In this document: one piece after another, positions 17,901 to 24,013 of the stretch
How positions within the stretch are numbered: position 1 is the stretch's first letter
Layout of the letters: every line of letters starts with the position of its first letter
Assembly: GCA_947166345.1 (NCBI GenBank)
Contig: CAMVDU010000010.1
Span: forward strand, 1-63,966
Reading direction: 5' to 3'
Source of the DNA: an uncultured Prevotellaceae bacterium
GTDB lineage: Bacteria; Bacteroidota; Bacteroidia; Bacteroidales; Bacteroidaceae
DNA length: 63,966 nt
Notes under the pieces: generated by a model
Told to the model about the DNA's origin: nothing
Databases searched by the model: none
Seen by the model: the letters and a program-made list of their open reading frames with translations, nothing else
Program-made: the position numbers and the translations under genes

Positions 17901-19331
17901 ATCATCTATGTGGTTGATGAGAACGGACTCTCCGAGCCGCTCCTTGTCACCGAACGTTGTGAGGGGCTCGCTCCTGAATGGTATGTAGACAACGCCCTGC
18001 GCCAGCACTCCATGAATATTGTGGCACGTGTGATGATTAACAATGCCATTGTCACCGATCCCGAGGATATGGTTGGCGTCTTCGATGCCATGGGCCGTTG
18101 CCTGGGTAGCGACAACGTCAGCTACGATCCTGTGACTGCCGACAGCAAGGTCTATCTCACTGTTTACGATAGCACAACGGTGGCCACGCCGCTCTACTTC
18201 AAGTTGTGGCACGCCCAGACGGGCAAGACCCATCTGTTGAAGAGTTCCGAGGATGTGACGTTCGTGCCCAGTAGTATCGTTGGCACCATCAAGCAGCCTA
18301 TCCTGCTCACCGCCGGCGACCTCTATATACAGAAGCTCGAACTGGAACGTGGCTGGAACTGGATTTCGCTCAATGTCTATAATGATGACTTCCGCAATAT
18401 CAACAAACTGCTGAAGTTTTATCCTTGGCAGAATGGTGACATTCTGACCGACGACTCGCAGGGACTGACGCTCATCTACAAGAACGGACAGTGGCTCTCC
18501 AATATGGACGAAGCCATCAGCAACGCAAGCATCCTGCCTACGCGCACCTACCGCATCAAGGTGCAGAACGCTGCAGCCATCGAGATTTCTGGTAACAGTC
18601 TGAAGCAGACGTCCATGCGCACCATCACCGTCAAAAACGGTTGGAACAGCATTGGCTACACGCCGATAGTGAACCTCGATGTTGAGACGGCCCTCTCCGA
18701 CTACCAGCGCTATGCTCAGGACGGCGATGTCATCAAGAGTCAGTCCGCCTTCTCCATGTTCACTACCGATGCCTATGGCGTTGGCACGTGGGAAGGTTCG
18801 CTGCGCTATATGGAGCCTGGCAAGGGCTACATGCTGAAGCGTCAAGGCGAGGGTACGGTGAAATTCAAGTACAACTACTACGAGCCCGGCTCTACCATCA
18901 TCAGCACCGCTCAGCGTGCACCGCGCTTCTATGCACCTGGTCAGCATGCTTCCACCATGACGATGGCAGCTGCAGTTACAGGCTTCAAAATGCAGCCTGG
19001 CGACCATCTACTGGCCCTCTCGGGTGGTGAGGTTTGTGGCGAGGCTAATGCCGACGATGAAGTCATATACATCAGCATTAGCGGTAGTCAGGAGGCCCCA
19101 GTGTCGTTCGTCATCGAACGTAACGACGAGTGGGTGGCATCATCGTCCACTACCCTTTCCTTCGTTCCCAATGCCGTCAGCGGCAGTCCTACGGAACCCA
19201 CCGAGATCTCGTTCATCCTTGCCGACCAACCGCTGCAGGGCTGGTACACGTTGCAGGGCTACAAGCTGCAGAAGCGTCCTCGTAAGACGGGCGTCTATCT
19301 CTATAACGGACAAAAGATTGTAATTAAATAA
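8970..19331 (+). CDS. Giant multidomain secreted surface protein (3453 residues)
   Basis: Signal peptide MKKTVLIMLTLLCSMLQASR, then a mosaic of extracellular folds judged from pattern. Fibronectin/Ig-like strands lie near 280-480. A GLUG/beta-helix-like stretch spans about 512-734 (GVFEGNGNSIYYTISG, ending NSYYDFG). A discoidin (F5/8C)-like domain lies about 794-931 (NLFDNNLQTEWYTTP) and an Fn3-like domain about 947-1027. Two carboxypeptidase-regulatory-like domains follow, about 1034-1085 (GTVEGYVRFADGTGIPDVLV) and 1132-1197. A large unrecognised Gly/Ser-rich region is centred near 1580-1990. An SbsA/Big_5-like segment lies near 2327-2370, two LamG-like domains about 2387-2540 and 2586-2757, and a BACON-like part near 2900. 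A small domain with EDMVGVFDAMGRCLG lies near 3030, and two GWNWISLNV/GWNSIGYTP repeats follow. The C-terminus (GVYLYNGQKIVIK) resembles tails of exported Prevotella proteins. No catalytic site is recognised; adhesin or structural surface protein is inference. Lipoprotein genes follow 2 nt later. Confidence 0.75.
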   Translation: MKKTVLIMLTLLCSMLQASRAANGLFDTPKQAFTYEAKTPGLIHLKILMSHASANCYLKESYFYVKDKDGNKTNFFYATETNSSTSGKVIGTYRNEYSDNSTMFMTNGTDGEPKWLIKSTNTQHESLRDGTNPGYMEIDWFWPAEFAGKKYTWGVEGKLYNNGNTISYSKEIGDIDFEEISFETFDAIIGTNQGEEGCVTIPFMSDKPINWVEGKWTDAYGNERKVKETLPEKTYNGFLRIPACEVHKGLVLVANLTTASWKDERSGDPDHNESCISKTVGDVPMLHAPRAFNAETVYDGKGSVLLTWRVDDMDQTDIIDGDVFQIQRSLTGRMEDFEDLILDVFDSKQSTYSYKDSLLVEALKQEHVDAELNIPIVRYRIRRASTSQWGWINNPTVAYEQPQFRSMRLLKPKELRSEWLNQDDYTVKLTWDYEASDNDVYYLWDERAEMSVQTILYNRKGAVLDTLNHVLTTEERNAKTLQVNLTRSCAYYVFQISVDGKDSPIAQPTGDLYVKIRSEEDFIDFANRVNNGENTLNAILLDSSIRTDNVIIGNNKDKPYCGVFEGNGNSIYYTISGSTEALAPFQYTGDGFRLRNTSFRTTINTSKKFASNMVGEHVGGLGMIEHCFNDGKINSSINGDGSHGTVVGIVDAGAMYINKCSSSIYHYGKNTINCGGFVGWKRSGAFCHIMNSKSRVIVAENTTGCVNFMRSYEDAPSVINGLISNSYYDFGTSYGKPQGANLREMNLSTDQELELLGWLPSDKAYYTYINYQAAQPTAPLLEENAMRDDVLQPNFTVLSYTGISYSFNASNLFDNNLQTEWYTTPSDKEDGIWYVEFEADKPFIPSDLIITTYKTGDNYPISWVLKGKLNSNDEWQVLREVTDDITIQPVGNTPFYFSITTQDECKYLRFEVSQSSSNSLDISELAVRAFSKGHYYFETSGKILPTLKWQELQMSTLLQWETDEQPIDYFEVLRKTVGSNEDWQVIATNLTDMQYEDKTTSPVYTYKYMVRAANSCEGVTYTYTDSIEAHCVQTGTVEGYVRFADGTGIPDVLVSVSPSHDHPADIKTRSVRTDDKGYYKIDELRYYSQQSGPYTISVNIAKPNLSPDCADGLGITFDTKSNITTNANFTVTSGYKMSGYVMYNGTSIPVPGVEFTVDGHPLSAGGQPVATDFEGKFSFYVMGGERTIQAHKDGHDFYNEGIYKHDFTTDKAQIYFYDDTKVRLIGRVVGGKDQGELPLANSLSRNNLGDNLTIVMALEGDNSSWLVYDNLDATLKERDTVYVHHAFDNKYDYHTSAHTTRHRIELKPDKHTGEYSIELPPAKWKVMQIYAQGYPTLFPSGKTGDVIDLTDSINHHKEVVKGHWLSLDGNDVNEVTVEYNAQYNCIYHAPVVIEYRQLGYDKFDYFGDKQYIAKNLGGNTSTVPLAYNNTTANKTVYTFGHPVFSLDKKYLFQLSAHEKYYWNNNQGTDTIDVVQMKGGLVTVQNEMMGGYYREEVQLDSVGKGTVFIQAAESPYLLTGENALRTVTMTLLLDDTYYEAKPLQAYVLNVRAKNGAKDYLTYSMPQLVDILRDPPGGSSSAKISKGSTLKYSYQMDMSWKAGVTLNFSAGNNLSTFTGVVAAPMGAGGVGGFHNSASSAFSTSLDLVWSGSGQRAFSYTMTATEDISTSSHNKMIGANADVYIGMEQNIIITPAIAIRAIPDSIYRQMKGELVSGRMVEIASGRDDKDSLFHLVREEVVTYGQQFKSNFVHSQEYIVKQLIPSLAEQCRALMFTGTKAEAKSQANATRKPVYLSTVSTDSDLFGVNYEVIWPDDADPSLEDEVARYHSNMMAWINMIAQNEKEKLEATELVQNFDIDGGSPLSYSEDFTSEYSCTNSFTSPISAGTVGYFDSAVGDGAMAALQILGPVAAKLVSGLLSTKAGGTSGGVGSGKDESKNTYVEVSCVGWTFKFGLVPSFAFNVVPKHSESKKFNRKESFSISMDRKSHLDFDIYRVKTGDDNVQNSGVFDVFTDDNFYDLVDYNEPYLKREMDMKDLRYARSFVYRTRAGATCRPYEPERRTIFYKPGTLLDERTKRIENPKIWVDKQSVSGVPYGEPARFTLSMTNDSEQPEAAYQFFNICLDETSNTKGAKLIMDGTPLSGNMRTLLVEPSKVLTKTLEVYAGDDFDYENLSIMLLSLSDENTSAKVSFSVHYLHTAGSIAISTPGDKWIMNTDAQRDERGYYMPVVISGFDKNQRNFDHIEFQYKESNRGDDYWVNLCSFFASDSLMALASGTKKMIPENGNIVTSFYGEGVEMEKAYDLRAVLFCRNGNDYLTSTSKVLSGVKDTRLPRLFSTPEPRNGILGPGDDVIFDFSEAIEHNYLSGITNFEVIGETNETSIQEDPSLLFTGTGYAETEARRNCSGKSVTIDMMIRPDDTGKEMPVFSHGSDGLNMQLWLTEKQHLKVVVGDTSYVSDYSIKSNGFRHIAVVLNNETQELLMYNDSLIGRADSVTYNGYGTFVFGATNEVDVTKRKHYSGRMLETRIWSRAMDQGLLYQNYAEQQLTGYEMGLAAYYPMNEGDGDYITDKAHGAHAKLEHASWALPRGMSLHLDGNEKKDVRGLQLKGEYIKRTKESDYTLMFWFRTNKDGRGALISNGSGHATDTHAEDNFFIGFEGADLKYRTNGNEYIIPGDYSDDKWHHYAMTVNRSHNIGNIYVDRELRTSFRTDSLGGIDGSDVYLGNMVWFVQGDKDANVMHQSYPLTGNIDELCLFSQALPPALITRYSTKSPGGREKGLITYMGFSRQERDKQNDIVLAPYAYNQVVKYDRDGKEIQKDEEVFVDPASTILSRIDQELGAPVQPFQELKNLDFNFVGRDNQLMISLNEPDSRINKRTFYVTVADIPDLNGNYMASPATVSFYVDRNPIRWTTRSIQDYCMAGEGTVFFAKIINTSGSTHTYEIKGLPQWITCQEPVGVIDAKGEVELKFNVNKGLNVGSYDEIIYVVDENGLSEPLLVTERCEGLAPEWYVDNALRQHSMNIVARVMINNAIVTDPEDMVGVFDAMGRCLGSDNVSYDPVTADSKVYLTVYDSTTVATPLYFKLWHAQTGKTHLLKSSEDVTFVPSSIVGTIKQPILLTAGDLYIQKLELERGWNWISLNVYNDDFRNINKLLKFYPWQNGDILTDDSQGLTLIYKNGQWLSNMDEAISNASILPTRTYRIKVQNAAAIEISGNSLKQTSMRTITVKNGWNSIGYTPIVNLDVETALSDYQRYAQDGDVIKSQSAFSMFTTDAYGVGTWEGSLRYMEPGKGYMLKRQGEGTVKFKYNYYEPGSTIISTAQRAPRFYAPGQHASTMTMAAAVTGFKMQPGDHLLALSGGEVCGEANADDEVIYISISGSQEAPVSFVIERNDEWVASSSTTLSFVPNAVSGSPTEPTEISFILADQPLQGWYTLQGYKLQKRPRKTGVYLYNGQKIVIK

Positions 19332-19333
19332 AC

Positions 19334-20098
19334 ATGAAGACAATGATTAGCAAGACGCTTGGGGCTTTCCTGCCTCTCAGTCTGTTTACACTATTACTGC
19401 TCACGGCCTGTTCATCCGATGATGACGATAGCAAGTTCACGTTCACCTCAGCCTCTGAAGCACCTCAATGGAAGGTTGACTTCAGTGGCGACCTGAAGCA
19501 GCCGGAATGGGTCAGCGCCGACCAGAGCCAGTACGAGAATGCCATGTATGTCCTTGTAAAGCTGCAAGACGAGCTGGTGCCCTACTCTACTGACGACGAC
19601 CTCATGGCAGCCTTCATCGAAGGCGAGTGTCGTAGCATCGTGGCCCACCGCTCCGTCCATGCCGATGGCGGCATCTATTTCGCCTTGAAAATCATGGGCA
19701 ACAACACCGTTAAAGAAGAGTTCAATACGTTCTATTATAGCGGTGGTCTGCATCAGCTCTTTGCCATCAATGGCAAGGAAATGTTCGTTGCCGACTTGGT
19801 GTATGGCATAGAGGAAGACTTTGTGCCCAATTTCTCCATGCTTTGCAACAAGTATCCCTTCATCTCTTCTCTCGATACAGGTGAGCTGATGCTTCCTGTC
19901 GAGACCACCGACGGCGATCTGATTGGTGCCTTCGTGGGAGACGAGTGCCGTGGCGTGTGCAAACCTGGCGATTTTATGACGCTCTACGCCTACCAGCCTG
20001 TCGAGGAGGCCGATCTGCGCTTCTATAGTGCCAAGCAGAAACGCATCTACACCTTCAAGGAAAAAGTAACCATCAACAATAAAACAGCTGAACAATGA
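19334..20098 (+). CDS. Lipoprotein sharing a repeated domain with the giant protein
   Basis: A 254-residue lipoprotein precursor: hydrophobic leader with lipobox LLTAC at about residue 26, then an SSDDDD export-type acidic stretch that in Bacteroidetes favours surface display. The mature part holds two copies of a roughly 90-residue unit recognisable by DDLMAAFIEGECRSIVAHR and GDLIGAFVGDECRGVCKPG. The same pattern (D-x-x-x-x-F-x-x-x-x-C/R) occurs near residue 3030 of the preceding giant protein. Function is unknown; the shared unit suggests the two belong to one surface assembly. The start lies 2 nt after the giant gene's stop, and the stop overlaps the next gene's ATG (ATGA), so this is an operon. 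Confidence 0.75.
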   Translation: MKTMISKTLGAFLPLSLFTLLLLTACSSDDDDSKFTFTSASEAPQWKVDFSGDLKQPEWVSADQSQYENAMYVLVKLQDELVPYSTDDDLMAAFIEGECRSIVAHRSVHADGGIYFALKIMGNNTVKEEFNTFYYSGGLHQLFAINGKEMFVADLVYGIEEDFVPNFSMLCNKYPFISSLDTGELMLPVETTDGDLIGAFVGDECRGVCKPGDFMTLYAYQPVEEADLRFYSAKQKRIYTFKEKVTINNKTAEQ

Positions 20099-20978
20099 AA
20101 CCATTCAAAACCGCATGGGCACCCGTTGCCCTCGCCCTTTTCGCTTTGCCTCTAGCAACGGCATGTTCCTCTGACGATGAGGAGGAGCCAAGCAACAAGC
20201 GTCGCACCATCTCCGTCGTCGTCTCTGAGAACCCGATGCAGAACGAGTCTGCCGACGCACGTTCCACACGTGCCGATATCACCACGTCTGAATCGTTTAG
20301 TAGCTTCAAGATGATATATCAGGCAGATGCAGAGACGAATACTACATATACTGCCACAAAAAAAGCGGTACGCCTTCAAGATGGGGAGTTTTCCCCAATA
20401 CTTGGCCTACATTGGAATATGGCATCAAAATTAATTTCTATGCCTACAACGGCGACGGCACGTTTGTATACAACAGCGGCAATCCCTACATCTCATTCGA
20501 GATGGGTAAGCAGCCAGATAATTTAGTTGACTTCATGGTGGCCAACACTAACACCTCTTACGACGATCACAGCGGACAGGTACCACTCGCGTTCAGTCAC
20601 GCTTGTGCTGCCGTACAGTTCTATGTCTATTGCGTCGATGGTCAGACCTATTCGGTGAAGGACATCACGTTGAAGAATGTCAAGAACCATGGCAATTACT
20701 ATTATAACACTAATAGTTGGTCATTGTCTGGAGGCACCCATGATTACCTACTCACAGAAAGTAGCATCACGCCTACCACCGACGACCAACGGCTGCCCTG
20801 CGGCTGGATGTTCCTTATCCCACAGTCAAAGGATGCCATTGGGATTGAGGTCCGCTTTACAAAGAATGGCAGTTTAGATGAACTGACCAAGACCCTCTCA
20901 TTGCGCTCAGATTCGTGGGATGCCGGAACAAGATACTCTGTAAGAATCAGAATTGGAAATAGTAAACCCCAAAGTTAA
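20095..20978 (+). pseudogene. Fimbrillin-like lipoprotein gene interrupted by a -1 frameshift
   Basis: The 5' frame starts MKPFKTAWAPVALALFALPL with lipobox LATAC and an acidic SSDDEEEPS tail, then STRADITTSESFSSFKMIYQ, typical of fimbrillin-family (FimA/Mfa-like) lipoproteins. At about 20389-20396 (TTTTCCCC) the homologous reading passes to the -1 frame, giving NTWPTLEYGIKINFYAYNGD and continuing to a stop at 20978 (SWDAGTRYSVRIRIGNSKPQS). The 5' frame alone would end after unrelated residues. The -1 frame is open from about 20304, so the shift lies between there and 20412. An A7 run at 20358-20364 in register A AAA AAA also lies in this interval. Possibilities are a disabled gene, homopolymer phase variation, programmed slippage or an assembly error. 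The joined product would be about 293 residues. Confidence 0.7.
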
Positions 20979-20984
20979 TAAGCT

Positions 20985-21125
20985 ATGAAGAAAAAATATA
21001 TCTCTCCCAGCATCACCGCTATTGAGCTGCGCGAACCTCTGCTGAATATTGTTAGCAACAACAATGTCACCGTCAACGAATACGCCGACGGCGACCCAGA
21101 AGAAGTCTCTGCCGACGACTGGTAA
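20985..21125 (+). CDS. 46-residue peptide with acidic DDW C-terminus
   Basis: A short frame starting ATGAAGAAAAAA, 6 nt after the fimbrillin-like gene's stop: MKKKYISPSITAIELREPLL, then NIVSNNNVTVNEY, ending PEEVSADDW. The start K-K-Y-I-x-P with a following E-L-x-x-x-L-L resembles short peptides I know from Prevotella genomes, whose role I cannot state. There is no membrane segment or typical signal peptide. The last residues echo those of the DUF4468 protein 72 nt downstream (NEDDDW). Placement inside a surface-protein operon argues that it is translated. Precursor peptide, partner or regulator are all possible. Confidence 0.6.
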   Translation: MKKKYISPSITAIELREPLLNIVSNNNVTVNEYADGDPEEVSADDW

Positions 21126-21127
21126 AG

Positions 21128-21186
21128 TCCGCTAACTTCCATTAACTCCCGATAACTCCGCGGTCATAGACCGCTAACTCCCATTA
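21128..21186. repeat. AGTTAAC-type repeat with hairpin (copy 1)
   Basis: Repeated GCTAACT/ATTAACTCCC words surround the perfect hairpin GCGGTC-ATA-GACCGC (21160-21174). The family recurs at 22909-22979 in opposite orientation with different stem sequences but the same layout. It fills the gap between the 46-residue peptide gene and the DUF4468 gene. Confidence 0.65.
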
Positions 21187-21197
21187 AAAACAAAATC

Positions 21198-21920
21198 ATG
21201 AAAAAACAATTATTCCTCGCAGTCGTCGCCCTGATGACGACGCTGAGCCTGCAAGCACAGGTAATGAAAGTCGCTGACTTAGAAAAATATGCTAAGGAAC
21301 GCTATGGCGAGAAATGGCTCGATGCTGCTATGAACCTGGCTTCAACGATTACGCTCGACAAGAACGAGTCGCTCACCTACCAGCAAGTCATTGAAGCACC
21401 TGGCAAGACAAAGACACAGCTCTACGTAGCCTTGAACTACTGGGCCACCGCCACTTTCCAGGACAAACAAGCCATCACGCTCAACGACAAGGATGCCGGC
21501 TGCATCATCATTTCTTCGACCATCCCCAACATCGCCGAACACATGGGTACCATCAACAAGTACTCCGTCAACATCACGCCAGTCATCCGCCTCGACATCA
21601 AGGAGGGACGCGTTCGCGTCACCCTCACCGTGCAGAACTACGACGTACTGGCTGACATCAGCGGTGGCTGGCTCAGTCCGAAAGATTCCGACAAGACCTA
21701 CGGCGACTCCAAGCGCAAGAAGGAGGATATGACCAATGCCAACCTCTATGACGAGCAATGGGAGATAGCCCATCACTATCCTTTTGTGGAGAAAGACAAG
21801 CAGAAGCGTACCTGCGCCAAGGCCTTTGTCATGACCCATGCCTACACCAACGCCGTCCTCGACAAGGTGGAAGAAGCCATCAAGAACGGCATCATCGGCA
21901 ACGAGGATGATGACTGGTAA
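21198..21920 (+). CDS. Secreted DUF4468-like protein
   Basis: A 240-residue exported protein: signal peptide MKKQLFLAVVALMTTLSLQA, cut before QVMKVADLEKYA. The order of an N-terminal helix-rich part (LEKYAKERYGEKWLDAAMNL), the middle SLTYQQVIEAPGKTKTQLYV and the strand segment VIRLDIKEGRVRVTLTVQNY followed by a C-terminal helix suggests the DUF4468 (TBP-like fold) family common in Bacteroidales. The tail GNEDDDW is acidic with a terminal Trp, as in the small peptide upstream. Function is unknown. It is last in the surface locus and is followed by a strong terminator hairpin. Confidence 0.65.
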   Translation: MKKQLFLAVVALMTTLSLQAQVMKVADLEKYAKERYGEKWLDAAMNLASTITLDKNESLTYQQVIEAPGKTKTQLYVALNYWATATFQDKQAITLNDKDAGCIIISSTIPNIAEHMGTINKYSVNITPVIRLDIKEGRVRVTLTVQNYDVLADISGGWLSPKDSDKTYGDSKRKKEDMTNANLYDEQWEIAHHYPFVEKDKQKRTCAKAFVMTHAYTNAVLDKVEEAIKNGIIGNEDDDW

Positions 21921-21964
21921 ACACTTTTACCCGTTATTTTGAATCACAATCCCAATTGATACAC

Positions 21965-22005
21965 AAGACTCCCGCCCTGCTTCTGCAGAACGGGAGTCTT
22001 TGTTT
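21965..22005. terminator. Bidirectional terminator between convergent genes
   Basis: AAGACTCCCG (21965-21974) pairs perfectly with CGGGAGTCTT (21991-22000), followed by TGTTT and preceded by A-rich sequence. It serves the plus-strand surface locus and the minus-strand zinc peptidase gene. Confidence 0.85.
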
Positions 22006-22032
22006 AGAGGTAAATATTCAGTGACACCTTTA

Positions 22033-22896
22033 TCAGAGATCGCGATAGGGCACATTGAATGTGGTAGTACGCATATCGCCGGTATCGAGACCTTTCTTCA
22101 GCCAGTACATGCGCTGCTTGGAGGTGCCGTGGGTGAACGATTCCTCCACTGCCCTACCCTGCGCCTGCTTCTGTAGCCAGTCGTCGCCAATCTTCTGGGC
22201 AAGCTCGATGGCACGCTCAATGTCACCGTCCTCCAGCGAGTGGTATTTCTTGTCCTCGTAATGGGCCCACACACCGGCATAGTAGTCGGCAAGCAGTTCG
22301 GTGCGCACGCTGATCTGATTATCAGTCTCGCCCAAGCGACTCCAGTCATGAGTGAGTATGCCTCGCAGATACTCCACATGGTGGCCTATCTCGTGAGCAA
22401 TGACATAGGCATAGGCAAAGGTGTTGCCCTCGACGCCCAGCTGGCGTTTCATCTCGGTAAAGAACGACAGGTCGATGTACAGCTTCTCATCGCCACGACA
22501 GTAGAAAGGTCCTACAGAAGAGGTGGCGCTACCGCATGCTGACTGCACGCTGTTGGTAAAGAGAACCATCGTAGGAAGGCGGTATTCGCCCCAGCCGTTG
22601 TCCTTGAAGACCTTGGTCCACACTTCCTCGGTACTGCCCAGAATGATTTCGCACTCTTCGGCCAGTTTCTGTTCCTCTTCAGAGAATTCCTTCGGATTGA
22701 CCTTCTCAACTTTGCTTTGCTGAACGGCATTGACAACGTTGCCGATGACCTGACTCACATCGCCACCGCTCATGATAGCCATAACGACAGCGATGATGAT
22801 GCCGCCGATGCCACCACTAATGCCCAGTTTAGCACCGCCGCTCAATCCTCGACGGTCTTCTACATTGGAACTGCGTTTTCTTCCTTCCAGTTTCAT
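22033..22896 (-). CDS. Neutral zinc metallopeptidase, YpfJ-type
   Basis: A 287-residue protein of the putative neutral zinc metallopeptidase family (YpfJ-like). It has a basic N-terminus (MKLEGRKRSSNVEDRRG), a glycine-rich membrane segment (about residues 24-45, GISGGIGGIIIAVVMAI), and then the peptidase domain. The zinc motif HEIGHH (in VIAHEIGHHVEY) and the downstream SVRTELLADYYAGVWAHY with the third-ligand Glu are intact, as is the C-terminal SFTHGTSKQRMYWLKKGLDTGD block. Substrate is unknown. The catalytic domain probably faces the periplasm behind one membrane anchor. It is last in the long minus-strand run, 84 nt after the glucokinase gene, with a hairpin repeat in between. Confidence 0.9.
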   Translation of the reverse strand: MKLEGRKRSSNVEDRRGLSGGAKLGISGGIGGIIIAVVMAIMSGGDVSQVIGNVVNAVQQSKVEKVNPKEFSEEEQKLAEECEIILGSTEEVWTKVFKDNGWGEYRLPTMVLFTNSVQSACGSATSSVGPFYCRGDEKLYIDLSFFTEMKRQLGVEGNTFAYAYVIAHEIGHHVEYLRGILTHDWSRLGETDNQISVRTELLADYYAGVWAHYEDKKYHSLEDGDIERAIELAQKIGDDWLQKQAQGRAVEESFTHGTSKQRMYWLKKGLDTGDMRTTTFNVPYRDL

Positions 22897-22908
22897 AATT
22901 CTTTTATT

Positions 22909-22979
22909 TGGAGTTAACAGGCTTTCAGCCTGGGGAGTTAACGAGCCTATGGCTCGAGGAGTTAACGGGAGTTATCGGT
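22909..22979. repeat. AGTTAAC-type repeat with two hairpins (copy 2)
   Basis: GGAGTTAAC units alternate with perfect hairpins CAGGCT-TTC-AGCCTG (22918-22932) and CGAGCC-TAT-GGCTCG (22942-22956), ending GAGTTAACGGGAGTTATCGG. It lies between the glucokinase stop and the metallopeptidase start on the minus strand, where it could modulate read-through or mRNA stability. Confidence 0.7.
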
Positions 22980-22980
22980 G

Positions 22981-23961
22981 TTACAGTTCCCAACCGATGG
23001 CGGAGGCACCAAGAACGGCAGCAGAAGAGCCGTCGAGGGCGCTGACCAGGAACTTGGCCTTACCACGGAACAGAGGCATCACATGGTCGTTGTAGGCTTT
23101 CTCAATAGGTTTCATGATGAGATCACCAGCCTTGACCATACCACCGAAGAACACGAAAGCCTCGGGACTGGAGAAGACGGCAAAGTCGGCACAAGCCTCG
23201 CCCAGCATCTTGCCTGTGAACTCATAGATTTCCTTAGCCAGCACATCGCCCTTGCCAGCAGCAATAGAGACATCGAGCGAGGTGATCTTGTCGGCATCCA
23301 ACTCACGCAGCAAAGAGGGTTTGTCGCTCTTCTGCAGCCACTCACGGGCAGTACGAGCCACACCTGTTGCAGAGCAATAAGCCTCCAGACAGCCTGTGCG
23401 TCCGCAACCACAGGGACGACCTTCCTCACCACGTACCATCGTGACGTGACCCAGCTCACCAGCGAAGCCATCAGAGCCATAAAGCAGTTTGCCATCAACG
23501 ATGATGCCCGAGCCTACGCCCGTTCCCAAGGTAATCATGATGAAATTCTTCATGCCACGAGCCACACCATAGGTCATCTCACCAATGGCAGCAGCATTGG
23601 CATCGTTGGTCATACCTACGGGGATGCCCAACTTCTTGCTGAACAGATCGCCCAGAGGAACGATACCGTTGTGAGCCCAAGGCAGGTTGGGTGCATACTC
23701 AATGGTGCCGCGATAGTAGTTGGCATTGGGGGCACCAATACCCATAGCCTTGATCTTACTGATGCCGCCAACCTCTTCGATAATAGGTTGAAGGGCGTCC
23801 ACTGCAGCAGCTACATAGTCGTTAACATCAGTAAAGCCTGTGGTCTTGATAGCTGTCGTAGCCTTAATCTCACCACGTGCATCAACGATACCAAAAACGG
23901 AATTTGTTCCACCCAGGTCCAAGCCAATCACATAGGGCTTTGTTGTTTGATTTGTTGTCAT
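22981..23961 (-). CDS. glk: ROK-family glucokinase
   Basis: Phosphorylates glucose (or a related hexose) with ATP. The 326-residue product has the ROK features: N-terminal phosphate loop YVIGLDLGGTNSVFGIVD, catalytic-site segment MTNDANAAAIGE, second phosphate loop TLGTGVGSGIIVDG, GFAGELGHV, and the zinc-binding C-G-C-G-R-x-G-C-L-E motif (CGCGRTGCLEAYCSATG). ROK proteins include kinases for N-acetylhexosamines and fructose; the Bacteroidales type with this size is usually called glucokinase. The gene follows nadE by 52 nt in the same direction and is probably cotranscribed. Confidence 0.88.
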   Translation of the reverse strand: MTTNQTTKPYVIGLDLGGTNSVFGIVDARGEIKATTAIKTTGFTDVNDYVAAAVDALQPIIEEVGGISKIKAMGIGAPNANYYRGTIEYAPNLPWAHNGIVPLGDLFSKKLGIPVGMTNDANAAAIGEMTYGVARGMKNFIMITLGTGVGSGIIVDGKLLYGSDGFAGELGHVTMVRGEEGRPCGCGRTGCLEAYCSATGVARTAREWLQKSDKPSLLRELDADKITSLDVSIAAGKGDVLAKEIYEFTGKMLGEACADFAVFSSPEAFVFFGGMVKAGDLIMKPIEKAYNDHVMPLFRGKAKFLVSALDGSSAAVLGASAIGWEL

Positions 23962-24013
23962 AGTTGTTTTGTTTTTAAGTTATTGTAATGAATATGTTTG
24001 ATTCGTTTTTCAA

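Noticed and set aside
17790..19007. 405-residue minus-strand frame inside the giant gene
   Set aside because: Antisense shadow of a well-supported gene, with no recognisable motifs or start signals.
20358..20364. A7 run taken as proof of programmed -1 frameshifting
   Set aside because: The register fits, but the better protein continuity is at TTTTCCCC and I see no clear downstream stimulatory structure, so it stays only a possibility.
22978..23988. 336-residue plus-strand frame opposite the glucokinase gene
   Set aside because: The minus strand encodes a full ROK protein with all motifs.
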